Origin: Apostichopus californicus
Taxonomy: Eukaryota > Echinodermata > Holothuroidea > Aspidochirotida > Stichopodidae
Reading direction: 5' to 3'
Length of the DNA stretch: 35,429 nt
Assembly: GCA_020650975.1 (NCBI GenBank)
Contig: JAIPMN010000318.1
Location: forward strand, 1 to 35,429
Below, piece by piece: positions 1 through 13,400 of this stretch (within the stretch, counting starts at the first letter, position 1; every line of letters begins with the position of its first letter). Both the position numbers and the translations under genes were made by a program. The notes under the pieces were generated by a model. The model was given only the letters and a program-made list of their open reading frames with translations, was not told the DNA's origin and did not search any database.

Positions 1-1250
1 ACACTTAAAATGACAATTGAGGGCATTGTTATCTCATTAGCTAAGGACACCAATGGTCCTCTCACATGAGTGTGGACACTTAAAATGACAATTGAGGGCA
101 TTGTTATCTCATTAGCTAAGGACACCAATGGTCCTCTCACATGAGTGTGGACACTTAAAATGACAATTGAGGGCATTGTTATCTGATTAGCTTAGGACAC
201 CAATGGTCCTCTCACCTGAGTGTGGACACTTAAAATGACAATTGAGTGCATTGTTATCTCATTAGCTTAGGACACCTATGGTCCTCTAACCTGAGTGTGG
301 ACACTTAAAAAGGCAATTGAGGGCATTGTTATCTCATTAGCTTAGGACACCAATGGTCCTCTCACATGAGTGTGGACACTTAAAATGACAATTGAGTGCA
401 TTGTTATCTCATTAGCTAAGGACACCAATGGTCCTCTCACATAAGTGTGGACACTTAAAATGACAATTGAGGGCATTGTTATTTCATTAGCTTAGGACAC
501 CAATGGTCCTCTCACATGAGTGTGGACACTTAAAATGACAATTGAGAGCATTGTTATCTCATTAGCTTAGGACACCAATGGTCCTCTCACCTGAGTGTGG
601 ACACTTAAAATGACAATTGAGTGCATTGTTATCTCATTAGCTTAGGACACCAATGGTCCTCTCACATGAGTGTGGACATTTAAAATGACAATTGAGGGCA
701 TTGTTATCTCATTAGCTTAGGACACCAATGGTCCTCTCACCTGAGTGTGGACACTTAAAATGACAACGTAGGTCATTCATACCTCATTAGCTATGGACAC
801 CAATGGTCCTCTCACATGAGTGTGGACACTTAAAATGACAATTGAGGGCATTGTTAACTCATTAGCTAAGGACACCAATGGTCCTCTCACCTGAGTGTGG
901 ACACTTAAAATGACAATTGAGGGCATTGTTATCTCATTAGCTTAGGACACCAATGGTCCTCTCACCTGAGTGTGGACACTTAAAATGACAACTGAGTGCA
1001 TTGTTATCTCATTAGCTTAGGATACCAATGGTCTGATAAGGAGTGTGGACATTTAAAATGACAATTGAGGGCATTGTTATCTCATTAGCTTAGGACACCA
1101 ATGGTCCTCTCACATGAGTGTGGACACTTAAAATGACAATTGGAGGCATTGTTATCTCATTAGCTTAGGACACCTATGGTCCTCTCACATGAGTGTGGAC
1201 ACTTAAAATGACAATTGAGGGCATTGATACCTCATTAGCTAAAGACACTA
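1..1250. repeat. 75-bp tandem array, about 16 copies, open at left edge
   Basis: The unit begins acacttaaaatgacaattga and recurs at 1, 76, 151 and onward with single-base variants (ctaagg or cttagg; acatgag or acctgag). One unit near 1030 has lost part of its end. The array is intronic, ending about 55 bases from the donor of exon w19, and continues beyond the window. No coding signal in it. Confidence 0.97.
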
Positions 1251-1306
1251 TTTAAAATGCATAACATACATTTTATGAACGACTGACCATTTCTCTTTGA
1301 ACTTAC

Positions 1307-1469
1307 TGTCATCTCTCTGTGGTGAACTCTGTAAGTCTCCACAAAAGCACCATCGTCTCTCTGCTGATCAGGATCAATCAGCCATTCAATGGCTTTACAG
1401 GTCACCTTGTTATCCACAAATGCAAATTCACTAGCATGACAGAAAACTTTATTGACAAATGCAGTAAGC
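1307..1469 (-). CDS. C3: C3-like exon w19: TED with catalytic His
   Basis: 163 nt, acceptor gaaccctcag, donor gtaagt. It completes [16 protein letters not shown], continues [12 protein letters not shown] (human C3 DSQVLCGAVKWL) and ends RVHHREMT, ending in phase 0. The second His (1321-1319) aligns with the human C3 His that, by established mechanism, attacks the thioester and directs transfer to hydroxyl groups. It is the last visible exon; the remaining TED, CUB, MG8 and C345C lie left of position 1. Confidence 0.94.
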
Positions 1470-4400
1470 CTGAGGGTTCAAGAAAATATGCATAAGAAAT
1501 AGATTGGGTACATTTGATCTTATCAAGATATGATGCATTTAACAACTGAGGATGACTCCAACTGATAAGATGGTATATAGCAATATCCTTGGAATATTAA
1601 GATGAACTTATATGATAACAGACAGAATGATTCAGCAGGCTATACACAGATACACTCACTGCTGTTTCATTGAACTCTGACGAAGACAAATTCAGCAGGC
1701 TATACACAGATAACACTCACTGCTGTTTCAATGAGCTCTGACCAAGACAAATTTAGCAGGCTATATACAGATAACACTCACTGCTGTTTCATTGAGCTCT
1801 GACCAAGACAAATTCAGCAGGCTATACACAGATAACACTCACTGCTGTTTCATTGAACTCTGACCAAGACAAATTCAGCAGCAGGCTATAGACAGATACA
1901 CTCACTGCTGTTTCATTGAGCTCTGACCAAGACAAATTCAGCAGGCTATATACAGATACACTCACTGCTGTTTCATTGAACTCTGACCAAGACAAATTCA
2001 GCAGGCTATAGACAGATACACTCACTGCTGTTTCATTGAGCTCTGACCAAGACAAATTCAGCAGGCTATACACAGATAACACTCACTGCTGTTTCATTGA
2101 GCTCTGACCAAGACAAATTCAGCAGGCTATAGACAGATACACTCACTGCTGTTTCATTGAACTCTGACCAAGCTAATGCCATTGTCATTTCACTTGGATC
2201 GTGGTGTGGCTTAAGTGGAAGACAGAGAAGATGATTCTCAACTTAAGATAATTTCATCAAATGTCATTTGCTTGTCATGTGACCGGACTGACTGAGGTGA
2301 GGGCAGGGATGGCATTCATCCAATCAGACCTATTTCAATAATGTCATGCATTTGTCATTACCTATTTCAATAATGTCATGTTTTTGTCATTATCTTCGGA
2401 AAGATGTCTTGGATAGGAATTGAGGGAACGGGTGTCAGCAGAATATATATTGAACAGCAACAAATTGGGCAACAATGTCTGTTTTGGTGAACATATTTTT
2501 CAGTGAGAAGAAACTCATCTTTTTACTGACCAAGTGCTGCTTGGATAGTTGGGATTGGTGCCCCAAACAGAGAAAGAACCATCTGCGTGTCTGTGTGTCA
2601 TCTCTCTCATGATACCTAATGCAAAATCAAAATATACAATCAGATCAAATTAACTCCTGACAGTCACAATTACTGCAGCAATTATACTTCAGTAGCTAAT
2701 GATACACACTTTCTACTTGTAACTATTACATCAGTGTGCAATGATAAGCTCTGAACCACAAAGTTCAACAGACTTAGTGATTTCTTGCCAAAATATATAA
2801 GAAAACATGTAATGCAAATTTCATCAGGTTTTTAAACACTTTGACCTCTGTTGACCTCAAATGAATAGTGACCTTCACAAAGAGCAACAGGGTCCAAGCA
2901 CTATTATATATTTGTTAAAGGTAGGGCAAATGACATGTAGTACTGCAACTAACTTTATGTACAGTAGTGCATAGTAATTCAAATGTTTATCAATTGAGTA
3001 ACACACCTATTCAGACATTCCCCTATTAATTGTTGCTGTTATCAAACAAAGATATCTCTTGACCTTACCCACCAAGAACAAAAAGTATTTCCACAAATGC
3101 TACAGGCAGAGTAGAATTTTTTTGTTTGAATGAACACCAATAAATCTACTTTAGTTCATTAAAACACACCTTATGTGCATGTGGGCAATAAATATTCTGA
3201 GACTTTTTATAAAGGGATGGCACAGAGACCATTATAAGAAAGAACTACAGTAGCAAATAGCATGTAGTAATGTAACCAACTTTATGTTTTCACATATCAT
3301 CCTCAATATTACCTCTGAATTACTTTTCTGTACTGAAACCTGATGTGTTTGGTATCACAGAATCTTGGTTAAGGGAGGACATTCATAGTGCTGAGGTTTC
3401 TTACCCAGGGTATGTTGTGTATCGTCAGGACAGGAGGGGTATTCATACTGGTATTGGCACGGAGGGGGAAGGGGGTTACTGTATATTAGGGATGATATTG
3501 TAATCATTGAGAAGTCTCAGTTGCAAGGTTCTTTTGTAAATTCTGTCTGGTGCGAGTTGTCCACTTCCAAGAGGTCCAGTGATGTTATAACTATTGGTGT
3601 TGTTTACCGTTCTCCTAACAGCAGCGAAGATAACGATGTCTTGCTGTTTGATTCAATTAGAAAGGCTGCTAAAGGTGATGTTGTTATAATGGACGACTTT
3701 AATTTTCCTGACATAAATTGGATAGATGGGTCCAGTGGTAAGAAGGGTAATAACTTTCTAGATGTTGTGCATGATTGCTTTTTACATCAGCATGTTACTT
3801 TCCCTACTAGGGGGGATAACATGCTGGATCTTGTCTTGAGTTTTGATCCAAGCAAAGTTGTTGATTTGACGGGTCTAGGTAAACTAGGAACTACTATAGC
3901 GATCATAATATAATAGCTTTTGATGTGTTTGCAAGGTTGTAAATTCTGTTAGCAAGGGAAAAGTCCCTGCTTTTTCGAGATCAGATACAGAAGCCATTGA
4001 AACTTTACTAAATGGTACAGTCTTGGATTTGTTTAGCTGAGAACTTAAAGGTCATTATGAAAAATCATGTTCCGTGGAAGAGTGTTTGTCGTAAAAGCAG
4101 TATGCATTACTGGATGAATAAGAAAGTTAGATGTGTAATTAGGCAAAAACGTAGAATGTGGAAGTTGTTTAGGAGGACTAATTCTGAATCTCTTTTGGCT
4201 AAGTTCAAATCCATCAGCTGAAGGTAGAACGCTTAGTCTCTGATGCAAAATTGAAGATGTAACAATCTGGCTAAATAAATAGGCAGAATCTGTAGATGCT
4301 GTGTTCCAGAAAGCCTTTGATAAAGTTCCCTACCAGCATCTTTTACTTAGGCTGAAGAGTATGGGTGCCAATGGGAATTTACTGTCTTGGATCGAGAATT

Positions 4401-7400
4401 GGCTTGGTAATAGGAAACAGAGGGTGGAAATTAAAGGTTGTGCTTTTTCTTGGCAGGACGTTACTAGTTGGGTTCCACAAGGGTCTGTTTTGGGTCCCTT
4501 GTTGTTTGTTGCCTATATAAATGACATTGACAGAGATATTTTGTGTACAGCAAAGAAGTTTGCTGATGACACCAAATTGTATTCTGAGGTCTCTTCCAAA
4601 AGCAATTCTGAGAAAGGTTTTTTCCAGGTCTCAGGGATGGCAAATGCTTTTTAATATCGATAAATGCAAGGTGATGCATATTGGTAGTAGTAACCAAAAG
4701 TATACCTACAATCTACTAAATGGTGTTGAGTTACATGAGGTCTTTGTTGAAAGAGACCTAGGTATCTAAATTGACTCATCTCTGCAACCTTCTAAACATT
4801 GTCTTGAAGCTGCTAAAAGAAGTAATAGGGTTTTAGGTATGATCAAGAGGAACTTCAGTTTTCTGAAAGAGAACATAGTAGTTAGGCTTTATCAGCAGGT
4901 TGGTTAGGCCTCATCTGGAGTATGCTGTGCAGTCTTGGAACCCATATTTTGCTAAGGATAAGGAAGTATTTGAAAAGGTCCAGAGGAGGGCGACAAGGAT
5001 GATTATAGTTCCTTAAAGGGTGTTCCTTATTACGGTACAACTGTTGAAGTCACACACTTGAGCTTTGCGTGGGGACTTGATTCAGGTTTTCAAGATTGTG
5101 TATGGTTTTGACAATTTATCCTTCACTGACTTTTTCATGTTTGCTAATAGTACAGTAGTTGTACCAGAGGTCATTGTCTTTAACTGCAAAAGTCACAACG
5201 CAGGATTAATATTCGGCATAACTTTTTTTCTAATACGGTTGTTAATGAGTGGAACGGTTTGTCTGAGAAAGTTGTACTTGCAAGTAGTGTGAATGGGTTT
5301 AAGAATGCTTTGGACAAGCACTTTAAGCATTGTAATCGAGTCAGAGTGTTTGTGTCTTCAGTTTTATTTTCTCTTTAAAAGGGTCCATGATGGGGACATG
5401 AGTGTCCCTCCTGATCCTTTTTTACTACTAAACTAAACTTAACTGCATTGCAAATATTTGGTTGTCATTTGGGAGTACTGGAGAACCAATTTTGATGCAA
5501 TTGTTTCACATAATATAAAACATGTGATTCACAAACCTTCTTCGATATTGTGAGTAGCCTTGGCTTCCAGAGATTCTGTGCTCTGATCAACTCTGGTCAA
5601 GTAACGTAACACATACACGTTTGGAGCCATATATATCATTGTCTGCTCTCCACAGCCTCGTGGCAAGGCTAGCAAAGATTCCAATCCATCAATAACTGCA
5701 GTTATGACTGGTCCAAGTACACTGCCTGCAGAAAAAAATAGTGACATTTGAAGCATAAATGGCATTTAAAGCCCTGCACAAATTTGGCAGTTATCACCAC
5801 AAGCTAAAACCAGACAGAAAAGAGGCTTAGTGATTCCTGGCAACATTTCATCTAAAAATATGGACTATAACACTTTAGACAATATCATCACATTTAAAGC
5901 ACCATTAACTTGAAGTGAATCAACAAGGGTTTTGCACTCATGTGGACCTTCAGATCAACTTCATCAACACTGTAACCATCTTTACATAATTTTTGTAATT
6001 TTTTACTTCTGTTATTCAAATGACTTTTGGCATCTATAGAAAAATACTATTTTAATACTGAGGTTTTCTTGTAAATAAGGTTTTCAATCTTTTACCTTGG
6101 TAGTTCTCAAATGATCTCTAAATTCTACAGAAAACAATACGATTCTTGTTTTTATACCGTTGGATTCACACGCAATGTGTGTTGTTTATCCAAGCTTTGA
6201 TTATGAAATTGTAAAGTTTCCAAAGTTTACAGAATGTGACCTGAGTTGAATGTTGACCACAAAAGTTGACAGGGATTTGTACTAAGGTAGATATAAATAC
6301 CAAGTTAGAGGTTCAACCAATCTTAACTTTTGCAGCTTTCATGTTTTCATGTTTTTGACCTACTCACAAATCAAAGTGTTCCATGTACATACCAAGGTAG
6401 AAGTACATATCAAGTATGAGGTCCATCAAAGCATAACATTTACAAGGAATTCAAATCTTGACCATGTACACAATGCATGCAATAACATATGAACACTCCA
6501 TTCCTTCATTAAAGGCTTCATGCAATGCAAATGGAATCAAAAATGATGGTAACCTATGGCTACCTTATCAATTAATCGACAAGGCAACCTCAAGAAAGGT
6601 TTACTTTATTCAAATAGAGACAATTCAAATGCATAGGAGGTATCATACAGTAACTCACGAAGGAATTTTCATCTTATGTTTTCTTACCAATGATACTGAC
6701 TTCACATCTTTCTGAGTCTGGGACAGCTCCACTAGGTAATCGTACGTCAAAGAAGTTGTACTGGCGACTTTCTTCAGCTTGAATCACCTCTGAATATCAG
6801 ATGAAATCCACACAAAAACACTAATAAAATATGTTTATATTGTATTTACACAAAAGAATATTTTCAAAGCACTTTACACTGGAAAAAAGGAAATTTCTTC
6901 AAAACACAATATACATTAGATATATTAAAATAGCCCAAACAGGTTAAGAAATGATGTTACTTATGTACAACAAGCTTCCCTCAAACCTTGAGGTGCTATA
7001 TGTCTACAGGAGATTCAGAATATTGTCATCTACAATCTGGTACATTAATTGAATATGTGTGCCACAAAATGTCACTTATTTGCCATAAATGGATTATTGC
7101 AATTAGGTTCATTATATTAATCTGTGTGAAAACAACATCAGTGGGTGTATTCTCAACGATGGATCTTGAGCAGTGATTGTTTATATCCATGAATCATCTA
7201 AGAACGTAGCCCATACCTGTGGATCTTGACCTGTAAAATGTACTTCTATGAACATCAATGTGTCTAGCTCTTACTTTTGGATCTTGAACAGTATAATTTC
7301 TTCTATGAACATCTGTGAGTCTAAATCTCAGTTATCTGAGAATTAACATGAGTGAGACATTCTGATACCTATTAATAAGGGGTTAATCAACTGTCTAGCG

Positions 7401-10400
7401 TGCGTTACTCACAGGATTAATGCACGATCGGGGGATAATGCAAGCGATGCACGAGGGCGGAGCCCGAGTGCATCCAGCGATAGCATTAACACCCGGAGTG
7501 CATTAATCATGTGAGTAATGCACGCTAGACCGTTGATTAACCCTGTTCATTCATACACTACCATTTGTGTGGGGGAAAAATCATAAAACAAAACATTTTT
7601 GGTTACATATAACCAAAGATTTATTAAAGTGATGCCCCGTAATTTTACCGTGCGTTACTCACAGGATTAACCACGGTCAGCTGACCTGAATGGACCAATA
7701 GGATTTAGGAATCTTTACTAAGTATGAATGAACCATTGTTTACTATTAACTGAGTGTTCATGCTCTCCATTCTCACTTCATGAATATTTACCATTGACAA
7801 CAACATCTGAGAGTCTAGCTCTCGCCTGTGGTCCTTCCCCTAACTCTTGATTCAATGAGCCTGTTGGGTCTAATGTTGTAGAACTAACAAAAGACCTTTC
7901 GATGCCCTCTGGCTAAGAATTTGAAAAGGACAAAAAAAGAAAATGAAACAAAAAAAGATGAAAGACAATACAATGCTTTGCAAATAGAAATTTCTAAACA
8001 ACAACTGAGCCATAGTCAATGTGTGTTCTCTTCACCCTGTCTGTCAACCAGATGTCACGTTATAATGTAGTTTATGTTAGTTATGTCTAAGACACATCTT
8101 GTTATTATTGGTTTATATCAGCCAGCATGGAGGATAAGAATATAAATTGAGAATACACATTTTGTCATCTTACGTCAAAGAACTCATCACATACAGAACA
8201 TTACAATGACAACCACACCATTACTAATGAAAGAAATAATTACACAGACATTAATGAAATCTACATAATATTGGGCAACCGCATGCAAAGTTGTTAAGAC
8301 ACCATGTCAACAAGATCTTCACAAAATAATAGGTTCCATAAAATCTATACACAATTCCCTGGTGTACGTACAAGCAAGTCTTCTCTCACATGCAAATACA
8401 CATGTTTGTCATCATAGTTGCAAAGATTACCATTTTCGTTAAAAACCAAAGAGGTTTCCAACATTCCCAACCTTTTAAGCAAATGATATTCCACATTTTT
8501 CAAGACCAAGCCAGGTCTTCCAGTTTACTATGAAGCCTGCACACTAATAATGACCAAAAGTTAAGTTACCTATAGTAAGCCTTTAGTTAGTGTTAATATG
8601 TACTAACCCCATTCAGTAATATTTGGTGTGAGGACCAAAATGACATGCTGTAGCCTTTACTATTCACCACAGTATGATTTATGCTGCTAACTTTATCTCA
8701 CACTGCTAAATCCCTTGCTTAGGTAGATCATACCATATCAGAAGCATTAATTCATTTAAATGAAATTTGTCCTTATTTTGCCAGGCTTCACTACAAAACT
8801 CGAGACCTAGAAAAGAGATATTTCCTTTTTCCTACTTGTTCCAGTTTTCAAGACAGCATAGGAACCTTGGCTTGCACAAAGTCAGTAGTGCTTGGTTTTT
8901 GTAAATGCAGTATGTTGCATTCTATTTCAGTTGTAAGCTTTGAGGAGTGGCATACTTTAGTTTGAACTAAGTTACCTAATTTTAATGACTCCCACTCAAC
9001 AAGTCTGAGCTTCACAGAGAACACAAAATGACATACCACCACCCGAAGGATCTTCTCAACTGCGTCAGATGTCCCTGAATAGACCGCTGCAACCGTGATA
9101 GGATGTTCCCCAACCTCTAGGCCAATCACCACATACGTGATACTGACTGCATTATTGCGAGTGACTTCAATACGCTTTTGAGCTGAGTACTCATTGGGAT
9201 TTCCTTCTGAGCATACCTTTTCTGTAGTTCGTAAGAATACATGGACCTGTTAACAAAATGGAATAAATTAAGCAATTTCTGAACACTATAAGTAACAAAA
9301 GGCATATGACATTGACCTGTTTATACAAGTTTTCATTACTGGAATTATCAATTATAGATTAGAACTGTTACTTCAAACCATTAAAATATACCTGCTGATC
9401 TTGCGGAGAGTAATTGAAGATGGTGGCAACAATTTCAACTTGTTCCTTGCGGATAACAGAATATGGCATGTGAAGTTGGATAAACAACTCTTTTCTGACC
9501 AAGATCTCCAAAGGTCTGGCTACACACATGGCATACTGCTCTGAGAGACCCACTGCATTAACAGACCATGTGGTTATGCTGCTTGGTATGGTAAAAGGTT
9601 GCCGGGCAAATCCATTATCACTACAGAGAGCAGAAACTTGAAAAGTGAGTAGCATGGATTTTCAGGATGGGTTATGCAGTATAGAGATGTAAATTCATTA
9701 TCTATTGAGATCTCTTTGTAGCTAAATAGCTACATCTTTATTAAAACTAGAAAGTCAATTGGATTAGTGATTCCTTGCCACATCATGTTGTATAAAAACA
9801 TTCTTCAGTAGCATTGGAACTATATTTTTAAATTATTGACCATTATGACTTATCAGCAAGATGCAGAGCCACCTATTAAGCAAGTATTAGGTTCATCCAA
9901 TCATTACTTTTAGTTATTTGATTTATATGGCTTTCAGTATGTGGCCTCTGTTGACCTCAAATGACATTTGACCACCACCAATTTCCAGAGTGCTCATGTG
10001 CTGACCAAGGGCGATCTACCTATTAAGTATTAAATGAAACTAAGCTGACATTTCTGAGTTTTTGTGCTTACAGTTTTCAGACTGTGACCTCTGTTGACCT
10101 CAATGACTACAAAATGTAAAGCTTGAAGTTCCTTGAAGCATTTCTTCTGTAATTATTATTTACATTGTTTTCAGTCTTTGTTCTGTGTTGACCTCACATG
10201 TATTCACAATCCACCAATAAGCCGTTTGTACATACCAAGGTGTACTACAATTTCTTCAGACAGTGACCTCAAATGACCTTACCTCCACCAATTTCAATAG
10301 GGTTTTTGTTCTCAATAATGGAGATCTACATACCAAGAATTTTAAACCAAGATGAACTTTTGAGTTATGTTTACAAAGGTTTCAGACTCACTTTACACTC

Positions 10401-13400
10401 TGTTGACCCTAAAAGACCTTCACAGAAAAGAATAGGTTTCATGTCCACAATAAGGTGCATCCACATATCAAATATGAAGTTCACTTAGCACATAGTTTTT
10501 GATGTATGATGTTTACAAGCCAATTCCTCACACACACACCATCACCATTCCAGAGATTCCTTCTGACTCCGGTAAGGTATCAAAAGCTCATACATTATGT
10601 TTTGGAGCAATTTGCCAACATATTGCACAAATATGTTCACTACACTGCAACTCTATTTGCAGTGTTGCAAACTATCTAGAACCAAAGCAGCTCATATTTG
10701 TTCACATAAGGCCTGTGATAGCAAACTTTTATCGAGGTCACTGAGCAGTTACATTGCTGCCATTAAATTATATGATAGGTATTTTCAACTTCTCTGGAAA
10801 ATATTAACAGATTTCTCAAATGAAATATCAACATGAAGAAAATCAACGTTTTAGCCACAAGCTGATCTGGGAAATACCTCAACAGTGTAAATAATGGCCA
10901 TGTAATTTGTCACTGCCCCTTACCCGATTTCAACTTCCTCAAAAATCCAAGTTTCCTTGAAGTCTGATCTGACTGCAGCATCTTCTGGTCTATCTTCGAT
11001 GAGATCAGGATTATCCAATGGATTACCTACACCAGATCTTCCCCTGTCATTGCGTGCCTCCTCTGCTCCTTGACAGCAAACCATGAAGACAGCTATCAGC
11101 TCTTCCACTCTCTCATCTGTGATATCATCCTCCTCATATTTACGTCTGAGTAAGTTCACAAAACGATTGCTTCTTTCTTCACAGCTCAAGTCAGCATTTA
11201 TAAGCTTCTGACCCCGCGAACAAGCAAAGTACTGCTGGTCATCATTGATATGTGCAGCAACTGTATGTAGAGTATGTATCAGTATGCTACTTAGGGCCTA
11301 GAATTCACATTGTAAAACTACTTCATGAATTCTTGCTCTACAAGTTCCAATATTACTTGAAGCATGACTTTAGAGCAGTACATGATGAATTACTTGAAGC
11401 AGTACAGGTGGCTTTAGAGCAGTACATCATGAATTACATGACTTTAGAGCAGTACATGATGAATTACTTGAAGCAGTACAGGTGGCTTTACAGCAGTACA
11501 TCATGAATTACTTGAAGCAGTACAGGTGGCTTTAGAGCAGTATATCATTAATTACTTGAAGCATGACTTTAGAGCAGTACATCATGAATTACTTGAAGGG
11601 TGTTTTTAGAGCAGTACATCATGAATTACTTGAAGCATGACTTTAGAGAAGTACATCATGAATTACTTGAAGCATGACTTTAGAGAAGTACATCATGAAT
11701 TACTTGAAGCATGACTTTAGAGCAGTACATCATGAATTACTTGAAGGGTGACTTTAGAGCAGTACATCATGAATTACTTGAAGCATGACTTTAGAGCAGT
11801 ATATCATGAATTACTTGAAGCATGACGTTAGAGCAGTACATCATGAATTACTTGAAGGGTGTTTTTAGAGCAGTACATCATTAATTACTTGAAGCATGAC
11901 TTTAGAGCAGTACATCATGAATTACTTGAAGCATGACGTTAGAGCAGTACATCATGAATTACTTGAAGGGTGACTTTAGAGCAGTACATCATGAATTACT
12001 TGAAGCATGACTTTAGAGCAGTATATCATTAATTACTTGAAGCATGACTTTAGAGAAGTAGATCATGAATTACTTGAAGCATGATGTTAGAGCAGTACAT
12101 CATGAATTACTTGAAGGGTGTTTTTAGAGCAGTACATCATGAATTACTTGAAGCATGACTTTAGAGAAATGCATTATGAATTACTTGAAGGGTGACTTTA
12201 GAGAAGTAGATCATGAATTACTTGAAGCATGACTTTAGAGCAAATTACTTGAAGGGTGTTTTTAGAGCAGTACATCATGAATTACTTGAAGCATGACTTT
12301 AGAGCAGTACATCATGAATTACTTGAAGGGTGTTTTTAGAGCAGTACATCATGAATTACTTGAAGGGTGTTTTTAGAGCAGTACATCATGAATTACTTGA
12401 AGGGTGTTTTTAGAGCAGTACATGATGAATTTCATTGAAGGGTGACTTTAGAGCAGTTCATCATGAATTGAGGTGTCTTGAGGCACAACATTGATATTGA
12501 TATGCTGTTTGAACAATAAAAAAACTGTTATCAGTCCAGGTTGCAATTTTTTACCACATTTAATTTCTGAGAAATGACCCTTAAACATATCAGAGGATCA
12601 TCATTAAAAATGGCTACATTGACTAATATAATAGCTCTAATAAACAACATTCAGTCAGTTCCTTAGGTCCAACACAAAATTCCAAATCAAAATGTAAAGA
12701 CTTTTATGGCCTAAAATAGCATGTTTGCAGTACATTAAACATTTGTCAAGGAACGATGGTGTTAAAGTTTACCCAAGGATGTTCTGTTGTTCATACGAAG
12801 TTCAAGGAAAAGTTAGAGTTATTTGCATTCATGAAAGAAAAGATTAACTATATGATCTAGGCCTGCACGAAGGAGCTGATGTCATCATCAATTTGGACTT
12901 AAAGGAATATTCCCGATATTTTAGCACATTTTAAAGTTGATTATCAAAACAAACAAAAAAGAGCCATAGGAACATTACTAGTGCTCAAATAATTTGATTT
13001 TTTCTTTGACTGTGACATATCAAATTAATGCCTAAAGTCACATTTTAATAAAAAATGTCTCTTCTTTGGAAGTATTGATCATGAACATCGACTTATCGAA
13101 ACTGGAAAAACAAAACTGAAAGAAATCTTACGCTGTTCTTGTGTTGACCTTCTGCGACGTGGATTTAGAGGGGTGGCACATCCATAAACTGAACAGAGAA
13201 AAACAGAGTGCTTCAACTTTGGGTTTAATATACAGCAATTATCCATTTTGAACTTCTAATATCTCCAAGTAACTCACACAATATTATATTTGGATCACAA
13301 TACTTCATTTCACAGAAAGTCAATCAGCATTGACAACTAGCATTTGATTTCAAGATGTATTAATAAATACAACAAAACAAAATGAACTTTGATTACCTTC

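Larger units (their letters stand above)
3336..5445 (+). mobile_element. Decayed 5'-truncated non-LTR retrotransposon (CR1/Jockey type)
   Basis: Plus-strand remains of a LINE, antisense to the host gene and inside the intron between w17 and w18. Order: endonuclease (3336-3930), a disrupted stretch, reverse transcriptase (4290-4660), thumb and C-terminal region (4640-5350, several frames), and a 3' end near 5400-5445 with tactactaaactaaactt. Endonuclease plus an RT with FADDTK and a short A/C-rich tail fit the CR1/Jockey superfamily; I cannot assign the clade. Multiple stops and frameshifts mean it cannot move by itself. Confidence 0.92.

Noticed and set aside
1-1250. CRISPR-like regular spacing of repeats
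   Set aside because: The repeated units abut directly with no unique spacers, and the surrounding gene is eukaryotic.
1822-2082. A minus-strand ORF of 86 codons with a repeated [16 protein letters not shown] peptide
   Set aside because: It lies wholly in the 60-bp minisatellite. Because the unit length is a multiple of three, an open frame in one unit stays open in the next; some units are 61 or 63 bp and break it. It has no splice, start or family evidence.
8848-9036. Extension of exon w14 past the donor at 9037
   Set aside because: The frame stays open for about 60 more codons, but the family alignment ends at ILRVV and continues with PEGIE in w15; a consensus gtatgt donor lies exactly between.
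11252-11506. Plus-strand ORF of 84 codons
   Set aside because: It overlaps the start of the 37-bp array and exon w12 on the other strand; the peptide is translated repeat.
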